A stretch of DNA of 64,000 nucleotides from Chrysaora quinquecirrha. Lineage: Eukaryota > Cnidaria > Scyphozoa > Semaeostomeae > Pelagiidae. This document shows positions 21,700 to 36,600 of this stretch, one piece after another. Positions within the stretch are counted from its first letter, which is position 1. Each line of letters opens with the position of its first letter. Both the position numbers and the translations under genes were made by a program. The stretch is taken from the NCBI GenBank assembly GCA_014526335.1, contig JACTAT010000037.1, forward strand, positions 12,972,139 to 13,036,138, in the 5' to 3' direction. The notes under the pieces were generated by a model, which saw nothing but the letters and a program-made list of their open reading frames with translations, made no database searches and had not been told where the DNA came from.

Positions 21700-24600
21700 C
21701 TAAAAGGAAAACAAATAAATAAATAAATACTATTTCGAAAAGAAATACTTTAGTTGACTACACAATTTTTATTTAATTGCAAAAGAATCGATGAAAATAG
21801 GATTACAAGACAAGCACTGAACTTTAAAGTAGCGGGAGGAAGAAGGCCAGAAATCAATCAAATTAAGGCTGATACAAAAACCTTTTCCGGGCGTTGATTG
21901 GAAGGGCAACTGCTCTCACGTGTTCCCTTGGCTACATTACGGGGCAAAGGACCTTAAAAGAGACAGGTGTGACATGGGAATGGGGAAAAGACGGAGCATA
22001 AAGCAGAGTTGATTGGAGAAAGTTGACTATACTGTGTGTAAACGTGTGGGGAGGAGCTATGTATCAAAATAGTTAGTACAATTAAAGCCAAGCGCTGTTA
22101 ATCGGGAATAGTCATAGACTTGAACAGAGCAAGTGAAAGAGCTTACCTGGACATCCTAAACTGTTAGGACCATGTGCTGCGGTCTCACCATCAGGGCAAC
22201 AACCATAGTGAGTTTCTCTGCATAATACTGCGGGGTGACCGACTGGAGCAAGTTCTGCAAATTTAAACAAGTAACTATGATAATTTCAAGAGGAGCAGAA
22301 GATGTAAGTAACAGAAATGAAAATGCTGAGATGGTCTATAGGAATGACCAGGCTAGACAAAGTGAGAAATGAGACAGTGAGAGAAAGGATGGAAGTTGGG
22401 GAGATGAGTGGGAAGCTGAGACAGACTAGGCTGAGATGGCTGGCGCATGTGGTAAGGAGAGATGCAAGCTATGTTGGCAGAAGAGTGAGAAGAATGAAGG
22501 TTGGGCAGAGAAAGAGGGGAAGACCGAAGAAGAAGTGGGAAGATTGTGTGAAGGAAGACTTACAGACTGTGGGAGCATGCGAGGAAGATGCGATAGACAG
22601 AAGGAAGTGGAGAAGACTCGTTCACACCGGGCGACCCCACTTGATGTGGGTAAAGCCCGAAGAAGAAGAAGAACTATGACAATTTCAAGACACTATTGAA
22701 CGTCTTAAGAAACTGAGATATGAGCCTAACTGCAAGTGTTTCGGTACCTTATAGGCCAGACAGCACTTTTTTATAAGAATATCGTAGCTTTTACCGAGCT
22801 TCGGTTATTCTTAAAATTTACCGATTTTCAGCCTAAAATATTCCTAAAATTATTCTGAATCGACAATGATGTAAATTGGCCTAAAGATCGAGAGAAGTAA
22901 AGTCAAATCTCTGTCATTTACCATTTTGTACCTGATAAAAATACAATATGTGTACAAAACAGAACAAAGCAAACATTCTATTAAAGTTAAAACTTAATCG
23001 AAAATTATACTGTATCCTCACACTAAAGCTTTAATGATTTTTTTATAAGAACAATTTTGTAAGAACGCGAGCCTGGATTTTGCCTAGATTTTAAGAACAA
23101 AATAAGAGCAAGCTGAGGCTGGCCATTTCAAAAGCCCTAAGAATATCAGCTAAATATGTAACTACACCAGTAAGACTGAACGTAAAAAGCAAGCAAACAA
23201 AGAAATATACATGAATGCTGCATTTTTACACAAAGTACCACTACAGACATGCAATAAAAAATATAGATATCAACGTAACAAGTAACCAAGGAATTAAGGA
23301 CAGATTAAGAAAATTTCGGGCTCAAAAACTGTAAAATTTTAAGAACAGCCAGCCTCGATCAAAATTTCCTGGTTCTTATAAAGAGTGTACATCGTGACAT
23401 CATCGAATTTTTGTATCTTGTGAAGAAACCCAGATAAATAAATAAACTTGTCCTCTTGAAGCTTGAGCCTGGGATTTACCCGGGATTATTCTTAAATGAT
23501 TTTTAAATTTCAGCGATTTTGAGCCTAACTATTCCTATAGAAAAATGTGTAATATGCAAGACTTCGGTACTCTTGGACGCGAGAAGGGGGGTCTGGGGGG
23601 CATGCTCCCCCTGAAAATTTTTCAAAATACTATCTCCAGATTGGCTTAGATTGGCCGTTTTTTACAAGTTACAGCATTTATCCGATTAGCCACCTTTTTG
23701 ATTATCTGGACTTAAAATTCTCTATAGATGAAGTCACAGTTTATAAAAGGGTCACGGGAACTGCTGACAAGTGTGAGCCGTGAGGCATCAAGTAGCAAGC
23801 CAGTGAGTGACCCATTTTTTAAAAGTGTTTAATATAACAGAATATTGACCTTGAAAAATCAAAAATATATAATTGTTAATTTTTTAATGCTTAAGTTGTC
23901 ATTGTATGTTTTTGTTAATCCGAAAATCCCGTGTCCTGAGTTCGCCGGATAGAAAATAGCTACTTTATCAAAAACTATAGTATCCGAAACGACTTGAACC
24001 TTGAAGCAATGTGTAATAAGGTTGCAAGGAAAATAAAATATCTAAGGATAATTAATACTCTGATATCACAAGGGCATTCATGTTTTTGGAGAAAGAAAGA
24101 CAATAACACTAAGAGATTGAGCAAAAACTAGGTGCTTTAGCTCAGATTAACAAAATAACTAGGGGGGCTGTAGCCCCCCCAAAAGCTTAAATAAAATAAC
24201 TAGGGGGGCTGAGCCCCCCCGAGCCCCCCAGCTCTACACCCCTGCGCGAGACTAGTGTGATACGGGTGCACGCAGTTACTCATCAATCAACGCAGTCCGG
24301 TAGTCGTGTGATAAACATTTATACCACTCACGCAAGAGAACTCGTTTCGATTATCGGTTATTACTGATGAGCTCCAACAAGAGAGCGAAATGCGTCCGGC
24401 GATTGGCACTTTCGAACCGGGTAGCTCGGTATTCGGCCTAATACGTGTAATGTGAGTCTAACTTCGTGTGTTTCGGTAAGGAAACCTGCCTCCCTACAAG
24501 CGAGGTCTCATTTGACCGAGATGAAACATTTGCTATAAAGACAGAAGATGAAAAATATAAATGAAGGTGAAATACCCCGGATGGTTGCATGACTTGAACG

Positions 24601-27600
24601 GAAGGAGATGTTTTACAAACCCACCTACCAATAATGTCGACAACGACGCTATATGATGGGTAATAATAAGCGAAATATGACAGTAATGAGACTTTCCAGG
24701 GCTTTTTTTGTCATTTGAAATTGTATGAACATCTTAGACGCGATTTTAACGCTAGTTTGTATCAAATAAGGTAAATTTTTAGAGTTTTCTTTAATTTCCA
24801 CCCTCTTATATGAGGATTTGATTAAAATCAAACCCTTGTTTAAAGAATTTCAAGACCCAAAATCCATCCATATAGGCAGCACATACCCATACCAAAACTA
24901 TACTAAGTACCCCCCTCCTGGGGTTAGATCTAACCTCTCAGCTTACGGGCTCCAAAGTGATGGGTGATTTATTCCATATAAAAAGACTCTTACTGACAAA
25001 TTTGACAAACAGCAAAACATTCACCTGAAACATAAGCTCCGTTGCTACTTCCAGTGGCAATTTCACAAGCCGTTCCAACAAATCCAGATGGACAATGACA
25101 TTGAAATGAAGATCCACCGCTTGATACACAAACACCTCCATGCATACATGGGTCTGGATGACATCTATCTTCATCTGAAGAAGCAAGCAAGAGTTAAGAG
25201 TCTATATGTATAATGAAATATGGAACATAGCTCAAATATTCAGAAAGAAAGATGGAATTGGTGCACTGTGAGGGTACAACAGATGGCTCTGAGGCAATAT
25301 TCATCTTTAAAGATTGTCAATCTCACGGTTTCTGCAAATCTTTGGCCCTCACCGAACGACCAAACATTTTAGATTCGGTTTAAAGGCAATTTTTGGCCGT
25401 TTTTCGACGCCACAAAACTTCGATTGGCAAGCAGAATTCGCCTCAGCGAATATGTTCTTGAAAAATTCCAAACAGAACAAAAAATGTTCGACCAGGCAAG
25501 GTCTTGTGATGTGGCAAAACTGTCAAATGTTGTGTTTGACCAACAGTGCTTGATAGTTTTGTTCGGGGTCTTAACAACCTCGTCCCCAGGGTGAAGAGGC
25601 CTCTACGTGAAACATCATTTTTGGCTATTATAGATGTTTTTGACATAGTTGGTGGCCCAAATAAAAGGGAACCCCTTAGATAAATAATTTCTGAATAATT
25701 TTTCTCAAGGAAGAATTTAATAAAATTTACACCAGATAATATTCAAGTCAGTGCAATATCGTGTAAAAATATCTTGATGATAAGAGCTTCCATCTCGGCG
25801 CAATTAGACATTAAATTCATGATGCGATCGTGCGTGAAGGGCAATCATTATCCTAGCGAAAACTTGTCATGACCATTTACTGTATGTATGGTCAGTCATA
25901 TTAGAGAAGTGTATTGAGCAGGATTGAGAACATTTTGAACATATCATTTGACTGTAAGAATGAGTTATTGATTGTTCTGTTTTGTTGCGTAAGGATATAA
26001 AGTTGCATATTTTGTTACAGTACGTTTTTGGATTGTAAAGTTTTAAAGTCAATTTATTCAGAGATACTAACCCATGTCATCATGATATTTACATGAAACA
26101 TCTCACTCGGGTTGAATATCATGCAGTATTAATTTCATGAAATTCCTACTTAAGAATAAATTATTTAGAAACTATTTAGCTAGGGGTCCCTTTTTTAGGC
26201 CACACTGTATTTATATTCCAAAGGTCCGAACAACTAACTATGGCATTAAATCCTTAAGTTTCCAAGGGCCAAAAATTTGGAATTCCCTTCCAGCTGAAAT
26301 AAAGTCTGCCCGAAACCACAAACAGTTCAAAAGCCTAATAAAAACGTGGTTTCTAAATAATAAATGCGCGTGCTCATTCTGTAACAAATGATGAGTTTGA
26401 TGCAATCTATGATGTTGCTCAATGTTAGTGTAAATTAGTGCACTCGTCACTACTGTAAAACTAACAGTAAATAAGGTACAATTCAATTCAATCCGGTACA
26501 GTTATGAGATGAAAACGGAATGAAATGAATACGATACGCTAACCGGCTTCATCTGAAAACAGCGTAGTTTGATGCCAGATTCACTTCAAGGCGGGAGTTC
26601 TCTTCAGTTAGAGTTATCGCTCGAAATAACAGGGGGCAATCCTTTGGCATGCAAAATTCACTTAAACGGGGCTATTAATTTACACTGTGTTGCGTTTAGG
26701 ACATGCCTATATTGCAAGGGCATCCTGGGTCGCCAGTAATTAAATTCAGCAAAGCCATCCTTGAAAAATAGCCTAATCTAAAATCGAGTCAAAAATCTTC
26801 TAAGTCAGTAGCTTTTCCTCCGTGTTTTTAGGCCCTTCGCTATGCTATTAATCAACAGCTAAAAATGATATCAATACACCTTTTTAGCGAACTACCAGCA
26901 TTATCACATTTTTCAAAATTTCAAGAAAATGGTGTTTTCAATAAAAGTTTTATGCACAAAAAATTCAGTCTAGGTTAAAAGTTTCGTCTTCTTAACACTT
27001 TTATTGTTCAGTTTTTTTAACTTTCCGAGTTTAAAATCTTTCAAGGCCTTTGAAACGGCGAAAGCCCGAATAGAATCAGAACTCCGATCGTTTACAAAGT
27101 CGAAGTACGAAGGCTATGACGGTGAAACTTTTTACCTACACTATATAACAAACCTATATTCTGCATGCTAAATACATACGTGGTATTGAAAGCTCTATAT
27201 CTTGAAATTTCGAAAGATTCTGCAATTGTACCCAATTGTAAAAACAAATAATTATTAATAATTTCACCAGCCGCCCCATTCTCAAATGCCAGATGTGTTT
27301 CGCCCTTATTGGAGCTCATGAGTGACATATGTGCGAATCGAACCGGGGTCTATTGCGTGAGAAGCAAAAGTGCTAATCACACGACCACCGGAGCTGGGCT
27401 GACTGGTTAGTAACTGCGTGAGATTTAGACTCTTATCACGCGAGTACCGTGTGATACGAGTGGTACTCGTGTGGTACTCGTGTGATAAGAGTCTAAAACT
27501 CACGCAGTTACTCACCAGTCAGCCCAGCTCCGGTGGTCGTGTGATCAGCACTTGTGCTTCCGACGCAATAAACCCCGCATCGATTCTCACACATGTCACT

Positions 27601-30600
27601 GATGAGCTCCAATAAGAGCGAAACGCGTCTGGCATTCGAGAATGGGGCGGCTGGTGAAATTATTCATATAGGCCAAATACGAATTTGTGCTCATGCGATA
27701 TGAGCCTAACTTCATGCGTTTCGGTACCTCAGGCCAGGTAACAACCTTACATAGATAATTATTAGGATGTAATAACTGTACCTTCACAATATTTTCCTCT
27801 GAATCCACTTGCGCATGTGCACATGACATCAACAGAGTTCTCAAAACATGTTCCTCCATTAAGACATGGACTGGCAGCACATTTGTCTTGTTCTAAAACC
27901 AAAAGTAGCAAAATTAATAGCAGATTTCTACAAGAAGAACAGAAAGTACAGTTGATTGTTTCTGCCGAAACGTTAAAAAAGCAGAGTTCAAAAGATTAAC
28001 GACAGTGAACCGGAATTTTGTAAGTAACAAAGGCGTGGTTCGGGCGTGGTATCAAAATTCCTTCCGTTTCGGGCCTTGGGATCACCACAGTCAACAGCAT
28101 AAATACTGTGTTCATCCTATTGACTATGGGAAGCATTAAAGTGAACTTCACTTGCAATAGAAATTGAAGCGCTAGCTAACATGGAACAGCAAATGCGAAC
28201 GAAGTGGGAATGGGCCTTTAAAGACCGCATATCCCTGCTCACGCCAATGAACCCCAATTTCGAAACCTTACCTAATTAAGTTAACAATTTTTCAGGTACA
28301 TTACGCAAATTTCTCTTGCTTTAAAAAACGTTTAAAATGATCCTTTGCCGTGAGACTGTTACCTTCCTCTGGGCGTTCAAAGGTTTCTTTCCCATTCTCT
28401 GCTATTCTTTCGACAACACAATGGAACCATTGCACTTTAAAATAAGCCTTCTCCTCGAATAAGCCCTCCCCTTGAATAAGCCCCCACCGAAAAATTCATT
28501 TTTGCAAAATAACCCCCGGGGGCTTATTCGAGGATATATGGTATTTAAGTCCTATCTGACGTTTCATCCTATTAACAGTGTCCATCAAAAACACGTCTGG
28601 CAATCAAAGAAATGTTTTCGCTTATTTTTCAAAATTAAGGCATTCAATGAAGCGGAAGTGCCAGCATACAAGAAATCAGTATTGCTATGCAACATACCCT
28701 CACAGAGTAGCCCTTTGAAGCCATCAAGACATTTGCATTTGAAATCACTTGACTCTGACATACAGAATCCGCCATTTTTGCATGGGTTGACATGACAGTG
28801 GTCAATTTCTAAAGAATAAATTGAAGTGATATCTAAGTAAGTTTTGAGAAACTGAAAAGTACATTTACAATATAATACTTGAGACTCAGTAAAGGTTTAA
28901 TTCTTAGTCTGTTTGGTTCAGTGATGGTGTGGTCCCGGAGGGGGGGGGATACTTCCATTGTTCATTATACTAGGTACCGCCCAACTAGGTAACTATGTCA
29001 GCACCAATTTCCCTACATACAACTTCGTTCCCAAGGATATCTGTTGTTGTTGTTGTTATCTCAAACCTCAACAGATACCCTTGGGACCAAATTCAAAATT
29101 TGGCAGTTTTTGGCTTGGAATAATTAGCATAAATTATGTAAATGATTGCAGCAGTGGCCACAGCTCTTCAACTCGTCAATGAGTTTGAGCATAGTCAATG
29201 GTTTGAGACGCAGCAAAATGTTTTCGTTCGGTTGCACTTGCTTTCAACGATTCATTTCAAACAAAATGAAAAAATAACTTTAGAGGAATCAGAAGACAGA
29301 ATGTTGAGGAAATATCTTAGAAATTCATGTTAGCAAGCTCTTGCTGTTGTTAGAAGTTATCAAGTTTGTTTATACTGGAAGTTTCACCGAGAGTTTTACC
29401 GAGTTTTAACAAAAGCCATGAACTTTTGTTACGTGAAGAATTAAGGTTTTGACGAAATTCAGTGTTTTCCTGTGTCTTTCAGGTGAGAGCAATATATTCA
29501 AAGCCGGTAGCTTTTTCTTGTTGAAGATTCAAGTTGAATCATACATATTTGCTGCAGAGAAGTTTTGCTTTTCGTTGCGTGAGCCGTGAGCGTGAATAAG
29601 ATTTCTCCACTTTTGAAGTTTTGTGCAACAAAATACGAGACAAAATAAATGTTACAAAAAACGAGAAAAAGTTATAGCCACACAAATTTAAACAACCTTT
29701 TTTTCTAAATGCAAATTTTAAACTATTTCAGCTCATTTCGGCTGTCTTGAAAATTATTTTTGCTTTATTTTTTCTGCTCATAATTTTACCGCAGAAAATG
29801 CATGTTTGCTTCAAACTTTCTGTATTTTTGCCGTGAAGAAGTTAAACTACAGCTATAATTTGCCTTTATCGATCCTTTTCTGTCTATTCCTTCTATCCTG
29901 GTTCAAAGCAATAACATTTTAGCTGCTTTCTGTATCATTTTGGAGTGGAAAAGCCCCGGGCCTCAACAGTTTTGTTTTGAAATTTCTTTCGTCAGGTCGA
30001 ACGCCATCGGCGACTTTCTAATGTATGCGGACAACAAAAATTCTATTGTTCGGTCTTAGCCAATCAGAATGCAGAACAGCGAAACCGGTTCAAGGGTCAA
30101 ATATGGACAGCGCAGTGTTTACGGAGAGGTTCTATTTGCCCTGGGTACGAGGTTGATACCCTCCAACTTGCGTCAACAAATAACATGCTTGCTTGCTTGC
30201 TCTTGCATGTTTACAGAATAAGTTTGTTTCCTTTAACGAGGATTGCTAAACTTTTCCAGCAAACCTGAATACAGTTAATGAACATTTACATTCCCGTTAT
30301 TCTACTTGCAAGTAAAATCTGCTACCTATTAGTCGTAAACCCCATTTTCACTACATACACTAGCCCTGGGTTAACTAACCCGGGTTAGTTTGACCTGGGT
30401 TAGTTTTGGTTCGTAGTGTAAGTGATAATCTGGCACGAAACTGGGTTAATTATAACTCACATGCTTAATTCAAATGATTTTTCTACAAGTGGCATACCAC
30501 AATAGATTGCATTCGAACCTGGACTGCATGAACAGAGAGCCAACGACTTTTCCACTGAGCTATAGAGCTAAATGAAATCGCCGAGTAACTCTCTGGTCTG

Positions 30601-33600
30601 CTCTCTGGTAGTGCAGTCCAGGTTCGAATCCAATCTATTGACTTAATTCAAATAATATATGGCGGACCAAACGAAGAAGCGGTTAGTTGCATTTACACTA
30701 TATGAAAAAGTACCTCGGGTTAGCGCAACGCAGGGCGAATCCCGGCTAGTTTGTGTAATATAAATAGGGCCTTAATGGGCACTTTTTTAAATATAATTCA
30801 TTGACAGATTGTCAAGTTGGTGTTCTTAATCAACTCACCTTCACAATGGTCGCCTCTATATCCTTCTTTACAAAGACACTTGAATCTCGATATTTCATTT
30901 AAACATGTGCCTTCATTTAAGCATGGATTCGCATCACATAGAGAAGCTTCCTCTGCAAATAAAAATTAACATGGTTAAGTACACAAGATTCTCTAGCATT
31001 GGGGGGTACATGAGTTATGAATGGACGGGGATGTGCTGCCGATATTTCACAGACCTATTCAATTATAATGTAGACAAAGACCGGTGACATATTCTGTAGT
31101 ATAGGGCTAATAACAAGCGGAATATGAAAGTATTTAGAGGCTATAGGCCATATATAATTGCTTGAAATTGCACTACGAACATCTTCGACGCGATATTCTA
31201 CCACTATTCGTAGACAAATATCTCAATTTTTTTAGTTTTCTTCAATTACCCACCCTGTTATATGGGGATTTTGCTAAAATCATACCCATGTTTAGAGAAT
31301 TTGGAGCCAAAAACCCAGCCACGTGGGCGGCATATACCCGTACCCAAATTATACTAAGTACCCCCGGGTCCCTTGCATGCGCAAATCGATATGACCTAGA
31401 TATTACATTAATATAAAACAAGACTCTGTCTATAGGGGAGTTCAGCTTTACCGCTACAGGATTTTGCCCGAATTTGACTCGGCTTTCTGGCTTTTTAATG
31501 CATTTTATCGGATTCGAAAATTACATTAGTGAAAGGTTTTCATGCCTTTATCCATAATTTTTTCATTTTTGACAAAAGAAAATGCATTTTGGTACTGAAT
31601 GCTAAGTCAATGAAGCCGAATGCTAACCTAGAACAAAAACACCAATTGTTTTGGGAGGAAAACTTTCAAAGATGGAAATAGTGTTTGAGTTGTAGCTACA
31701 TGCGATAAACAGCGGAATCATTTTCGGGCATACTGACTTAGTATGCCCGAAACGATTCCGCTGTTTATCGCAATTTTCAAGATGGAAATGAGTAGCTTAT
31801 AAAAATTGTCTGGCCTGGAGAGCCATCGAAAACCCCCGTTTGAGAACGGTTGTAAATAGTATTGGTCAGAGACGGCGACACAAATTTTGACCTACCTAAC
31901 ACACCGTGGAAGTAATCCCAACTCCCAGCCTATAATTTATGACAGTATGAATATTGAAAAAACGGAAAAAAAGAAAGGGGCGGACAATTTAGTGACAGTA
32001 CTAACAGAAACGGTCTTGGACGACAAAAATAATGGCACACCAGCAATAGAAACTTCGATGGTGCCCATTTCTATCAGTACTATGTTTTATCATGGGTTTC
32101 AAAGGGAATTCTGGGAATAATTTGCTTAGCAATGGAAATTCAACGAACTCAACGTGATTGTGTTCAGCTGAAGTAAATTAAGTACGAAGGAAATTATTCC
32201 CTTCAAAAACCCTTAATAAAAACAAAGGAAAGAGTAGCGGCCATCTTTTGCGTAAGCCTCTATTTCACTGAAGAAGTCCATTGCTGCTGCTGGACTCGAA
32301 GTTAATGAGCGGGAACAGTTTTTGTTACATCATGATATGTATAAATACCTTCGCAATGTTTTCCTTTGAATGCATGAGAACATTCACATCTATAGCCTTC
32401 ATCAGTGTCAATGCATTGGCCAGTGTTGAGGCAAGGGTTAGGCGAACATTGTGTCTCCACTATAAAAGAGGACGGTAAAAGAGAATGTCAGTTAAAAAAA
32501 TCATGACAACTACATCAAAATTGACCTAGTTCGGATAGCGACATCCCGCCCTAAAAATATGCCTTCCCATATTTATACTAAATTCCTGAAAATGTATACC
32601 CAAAATTATACCACAATATTAACTCGTAGACTACCATATGTATATATGCTGAAATATAATGTCAGTTCGAATCAAACTTCACCGAGAAAAGTGAAAACAA
32701 ACAAAAATAAGACCGTTGTTTACAAAGTTTATATATACCTTCTATCGAGAATTAAATATCATATTAACCTTATTCATACTAATTTTCAGAAAATTAAGAC
32801 CCGAGTTTATACCAAAATGATTAAAAAAGATACCGTTTTTGGCCGCACGTCCTCATTACCACGACTTATTAAGGACCACCTCCAGGGGGTGCAAATATAG
32901 GCCTCGAAAATGTCTCAAACTTTGTCTTCATTTCAGAAGCCAATAAAACTACCGACACACTAGCTTCATGGAATAAGCTTTGCAGGGCATCTATCACTAT
33001 ATGACACTAGACATACACTTTTTTTAAATAAACAACTTGACTTTTGTCCAGCCCTCAAAGTTGCTGAAAATTTTAGACATTTCAGCCCTCAAAGTTGGTT
33101 AAACGTTGCTTAACATTTTTTGTAGCTACTAACCACCCCTGACTTCGCGGGTCAAAATCGTCATCTGTTAGGCCTACAACATGACTTTTGGGAGACAGTA
33201 AGTGGAAAACGTTAGCTAACGAACTTCAACATGCAAAACATAAGAACGAAGAACAATTTCCTAACACAAGAAAGAGAATAAGCTTGGTTGTTTGACTTTT
33301 TAGTTGCTTACAGTAGTTAAATTAAGCCCTCAAATTGCTTAATGTTAAGGTCAGTTCAGCCCTAGTTGCTTATTGAGCGGTTGCTTATTCAAAAAAAAGT
33401 GTACTGCAAGTCTCTAGTTTATGATCCCCGACTTGTTATTTCCCGCTAAACAATAGTTTCTTTATATTCCAAAAAATACTTACTTTCGCAGTTGCTCCCC
33501 CGGAATCCATGCCTGCAAACGCATCTGTATTCAGTTAAAGACCTGATCATGCAAGTACCACCATTCAGACAGGGTGATACGGAGCAGGGGGATGGTGGAA

Positions 33601-36600
33601 CTGCAAAGAAAATAGATAAGGTATACATAATATGTTTTCAAAATTTATAATTAGGGTCGCAAAACAATTTTTAGGCTCCGGGACAACAAACAACTGGAGG
33701 CAACCTGATCAACCGCAAGAATCTCAACGAATTGTGAAAAACGAAAACTCCGAATTCTAGTGTTAAATCTGTTAAAAAATCTGAACAAATAGCAAAATCC
33801 TTCATAGCGAACAGCAATTCTCAACTTTAAAGGTCAAATACCTTGCTACATTAACTAGGTAGCTAGGAAAAAAGAAATACTCTCACCGGATTACACTGGA
33901 TTTCAAAATCCGAATTCAAACATAAATAACGAATAACCTTTTAAAAGAACTCGGATAGGGGGGGGGGGGAGGGAGATTGAAATAAGTCATCGGCGGTCGC
34001 GGCTAAAAATTAATGCATTTCTATCTCACTGTTTTTCAAAGGAAGACAACGAAAAAAACAATTTGCCTGATTAAATGTTGGGGCCCCTTTGTGGGTGAGT
34101 CCCTGGGGCAAATTGCCCCTTTATCTACTCTAGGCGAATGCGTCTACGCGTCTGTAATAAGCTTCATTGAAACTTCGAAAACTCTATATTACTATATATG
34201 AATGTATGACACAACTCATGTTTAAACTAAGTCATTCAATCAAGCTATCAAACATTGCAATGTGAAATTCCCCCAGGATGGCTGGAAACTTGAACTTTAA
34301 CCATGCTTAATTTGAACTTTAGTAAAGAGGTAAATTGGTATACCTTCGCAATAATCACCAGTGTAGCCATTCATGCAGGAGCATCGTCCTTCTCTACAAA
34401 CACCACTGTTTTTGCACTGAGTTACCCGGCATTTATCTTGAACTTGTAAAAAAATTAAGAAGTTAAGGTACATAAACACAATAGAATGCAATGGTAGAAG
34501 AAGAAGTAAATTGTGGGGGGGGGGGGGCTGAAACCATAAGAACAATAGAAAAACACCTAAATTTTTTATAAAACAACGGACTTAGCAAATTATTGGGGGC
34601 AGCCTCCCAGCCCAATAAACCTTTTCAAAATTTGCGAAAATTTGTTCGTACAAATATTTTGACCCCACATTCAGATTGAGCACCTTCATTTTAGTGTTAA
34701 GGCAAATTTTTAGGCTTCTATTCCTTTAGATGTTGATTTTATAGCGATAAAAAGTTTGAAAATCTATAAAGGATTCGACCGTGAAAAATCGATCAGGGTG
34801 AAATTTTACACCCTCAGTCATTTTTTACGGTCAAATCCCTTATAACTTTTCAAACATTAAATCGCTACAGAATCAACATTGTAAGGACTAGAAGCGTAAA
34901 ACTTTGCCAAACCACTATAACGAAGGTGCTGATTTCGAATCTGACGTCGAAATGTTTCTGTGACACAAGTTTCAAATTTTTTGAAAACGAGGTCCTTAGT
35001 TGAAAACGTGTATAGGCCGCTACGGCCCTGGAATGTTAGTTTATGGATTGGCGCTCCGTGATTGCGCTTACAAAATGGTACTCTTAGGTGCCAAATTATT
35101 GCAGAGGGGTTGGGACAGCGTTCAGGTATAATTAGCCGGGGGTAAAAGTAAAGGGGGGTCGGATTAAGTTGGAATAACGTTGTCAGCTAACTGCTGACAC
35201 ACATGTCAGCAAACTGCTGACACACATGTCAGCAAACTGCTGACACACATGTCAGCTAACTGCTGACACATAGTGCGAACGAGCCCTACAGTACTTTGAC
35301 ACATAGTGCGAACGAGCCCTACAGGAATTCATAACTCTAACAAACAAGTGCATCGAATAAGTGAAATTTTCATACCAAGATATAAGACATATGCGAAGTA
35401 TGGATTCTGAATCTATGGTTGAAATGACTCCTTAGGCCCTGGCCAAAGGATCAAGCATTGTTGGTCCAACATTTAAGATTTGCGTGTCAAGCAAAATGTT
35501 TGACCGTTTGGCCACGTCCAAAAACATTGTGTGTCCAACATTTCTGTTTGCGTGAACTATTTCAAAGACATCGCGCCACAAATTTTGTTACTTTTTCTGG
35601 TCAAACAATGTTTTTGGACGTGGCCAAACGGTCAAACATTCGTTGTAAAGCATATTTAAACGGTTGGTCCAACAATGTTTGACCGGTTGGACAGGGCCTT
35701 GCATGCATTGGACTCAACAAGTTGCATGTTTGGAGTGGAAACAACACTGAAGTAAGTCAAGTAGGAAAATCAGGCAGGGAGTCGGCAATAAGGCATTAAG
35801 AGTAAATATTCAGCGATTTCTATAAACGTTTGACTTACATTCGCATCGTTGGCCAGTGAAACCAGATGGGCAGATGCAGGAGACCAAACTGGAATAGCCA
35901 ATGCCTTGACTGGCTGAGCATACACCTCCATTTAGACATGGTGTCATGTGACAATGATTTATTGCTGGGTAAGAAACATCAGTTAAAAATTAACAGAAAA
36001 AGATTCATTATAAAAACTGAATAATGTTTTATTAAAAGAAAATGACGTGGCTGGGAGTATAACCGTGAACTGTGGATCAGTAAAACGAATTGTGCCTTCT
36101 TTCTGAAAGTCAAAAAAGATGTATGGTAGTTTTCATGAATTTCATTGGTCCAAATAATAAACTTTTTCTTAGTGTAGCAACAGAGCCTGTGTGAAGGTTG
36201 TTTGTCTGTACAGTAATCTTAGCAATTTGTTCAATGTATTTTGGTAAAACTTTGTAAAATGATCTTTGGCCTTCATGACTGAAGTTACCATCCACATTTC
36301 AGATACGAGAGGCGACGCTTATAATTAGAATAATGCCTCTAGGCCTCTATGCGACAATTTTCGTCAATTTTCTTCAATTTTTATCAATTTTTCCAACACC
36401 CTGAGACTCCAATTACTCCATTTATTACTACTTCATCAACTCAAATCTAAATAAGATTTTTCTTGTCGAGAAGGTTCAAGTCATTTCCTTGTTAAGTGTT
36501 TCTACAACAAATTTTCATACACAGGAGTCCTAAACTACACTCAGGTTCGATATGATCTCAAACCCGACTGTAGCTAAGGACTAAGGGACATACGCTGGGC

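Noticed and set aside
25314..25553. 79-codon plus-strand ORF in an intron of the EGF gene
   Set aside because: No domain, no splice support; the sequence with GACCAACAGTGC and GCAAGG words looks like a MITE remnant.
30480..30620. Possible tRNA genes (A and B boxes)
   Set aside because: No full cloverleaf could be drawn; these and the similar sites at 21,320, 27,350, 56,620 and 61,050 are tRNA-derived SINE heads.
35181..35272. CRISPR-like array
   Set aside because: The units are direct tandem repeats without unique spacers in a eukaryotic genome.
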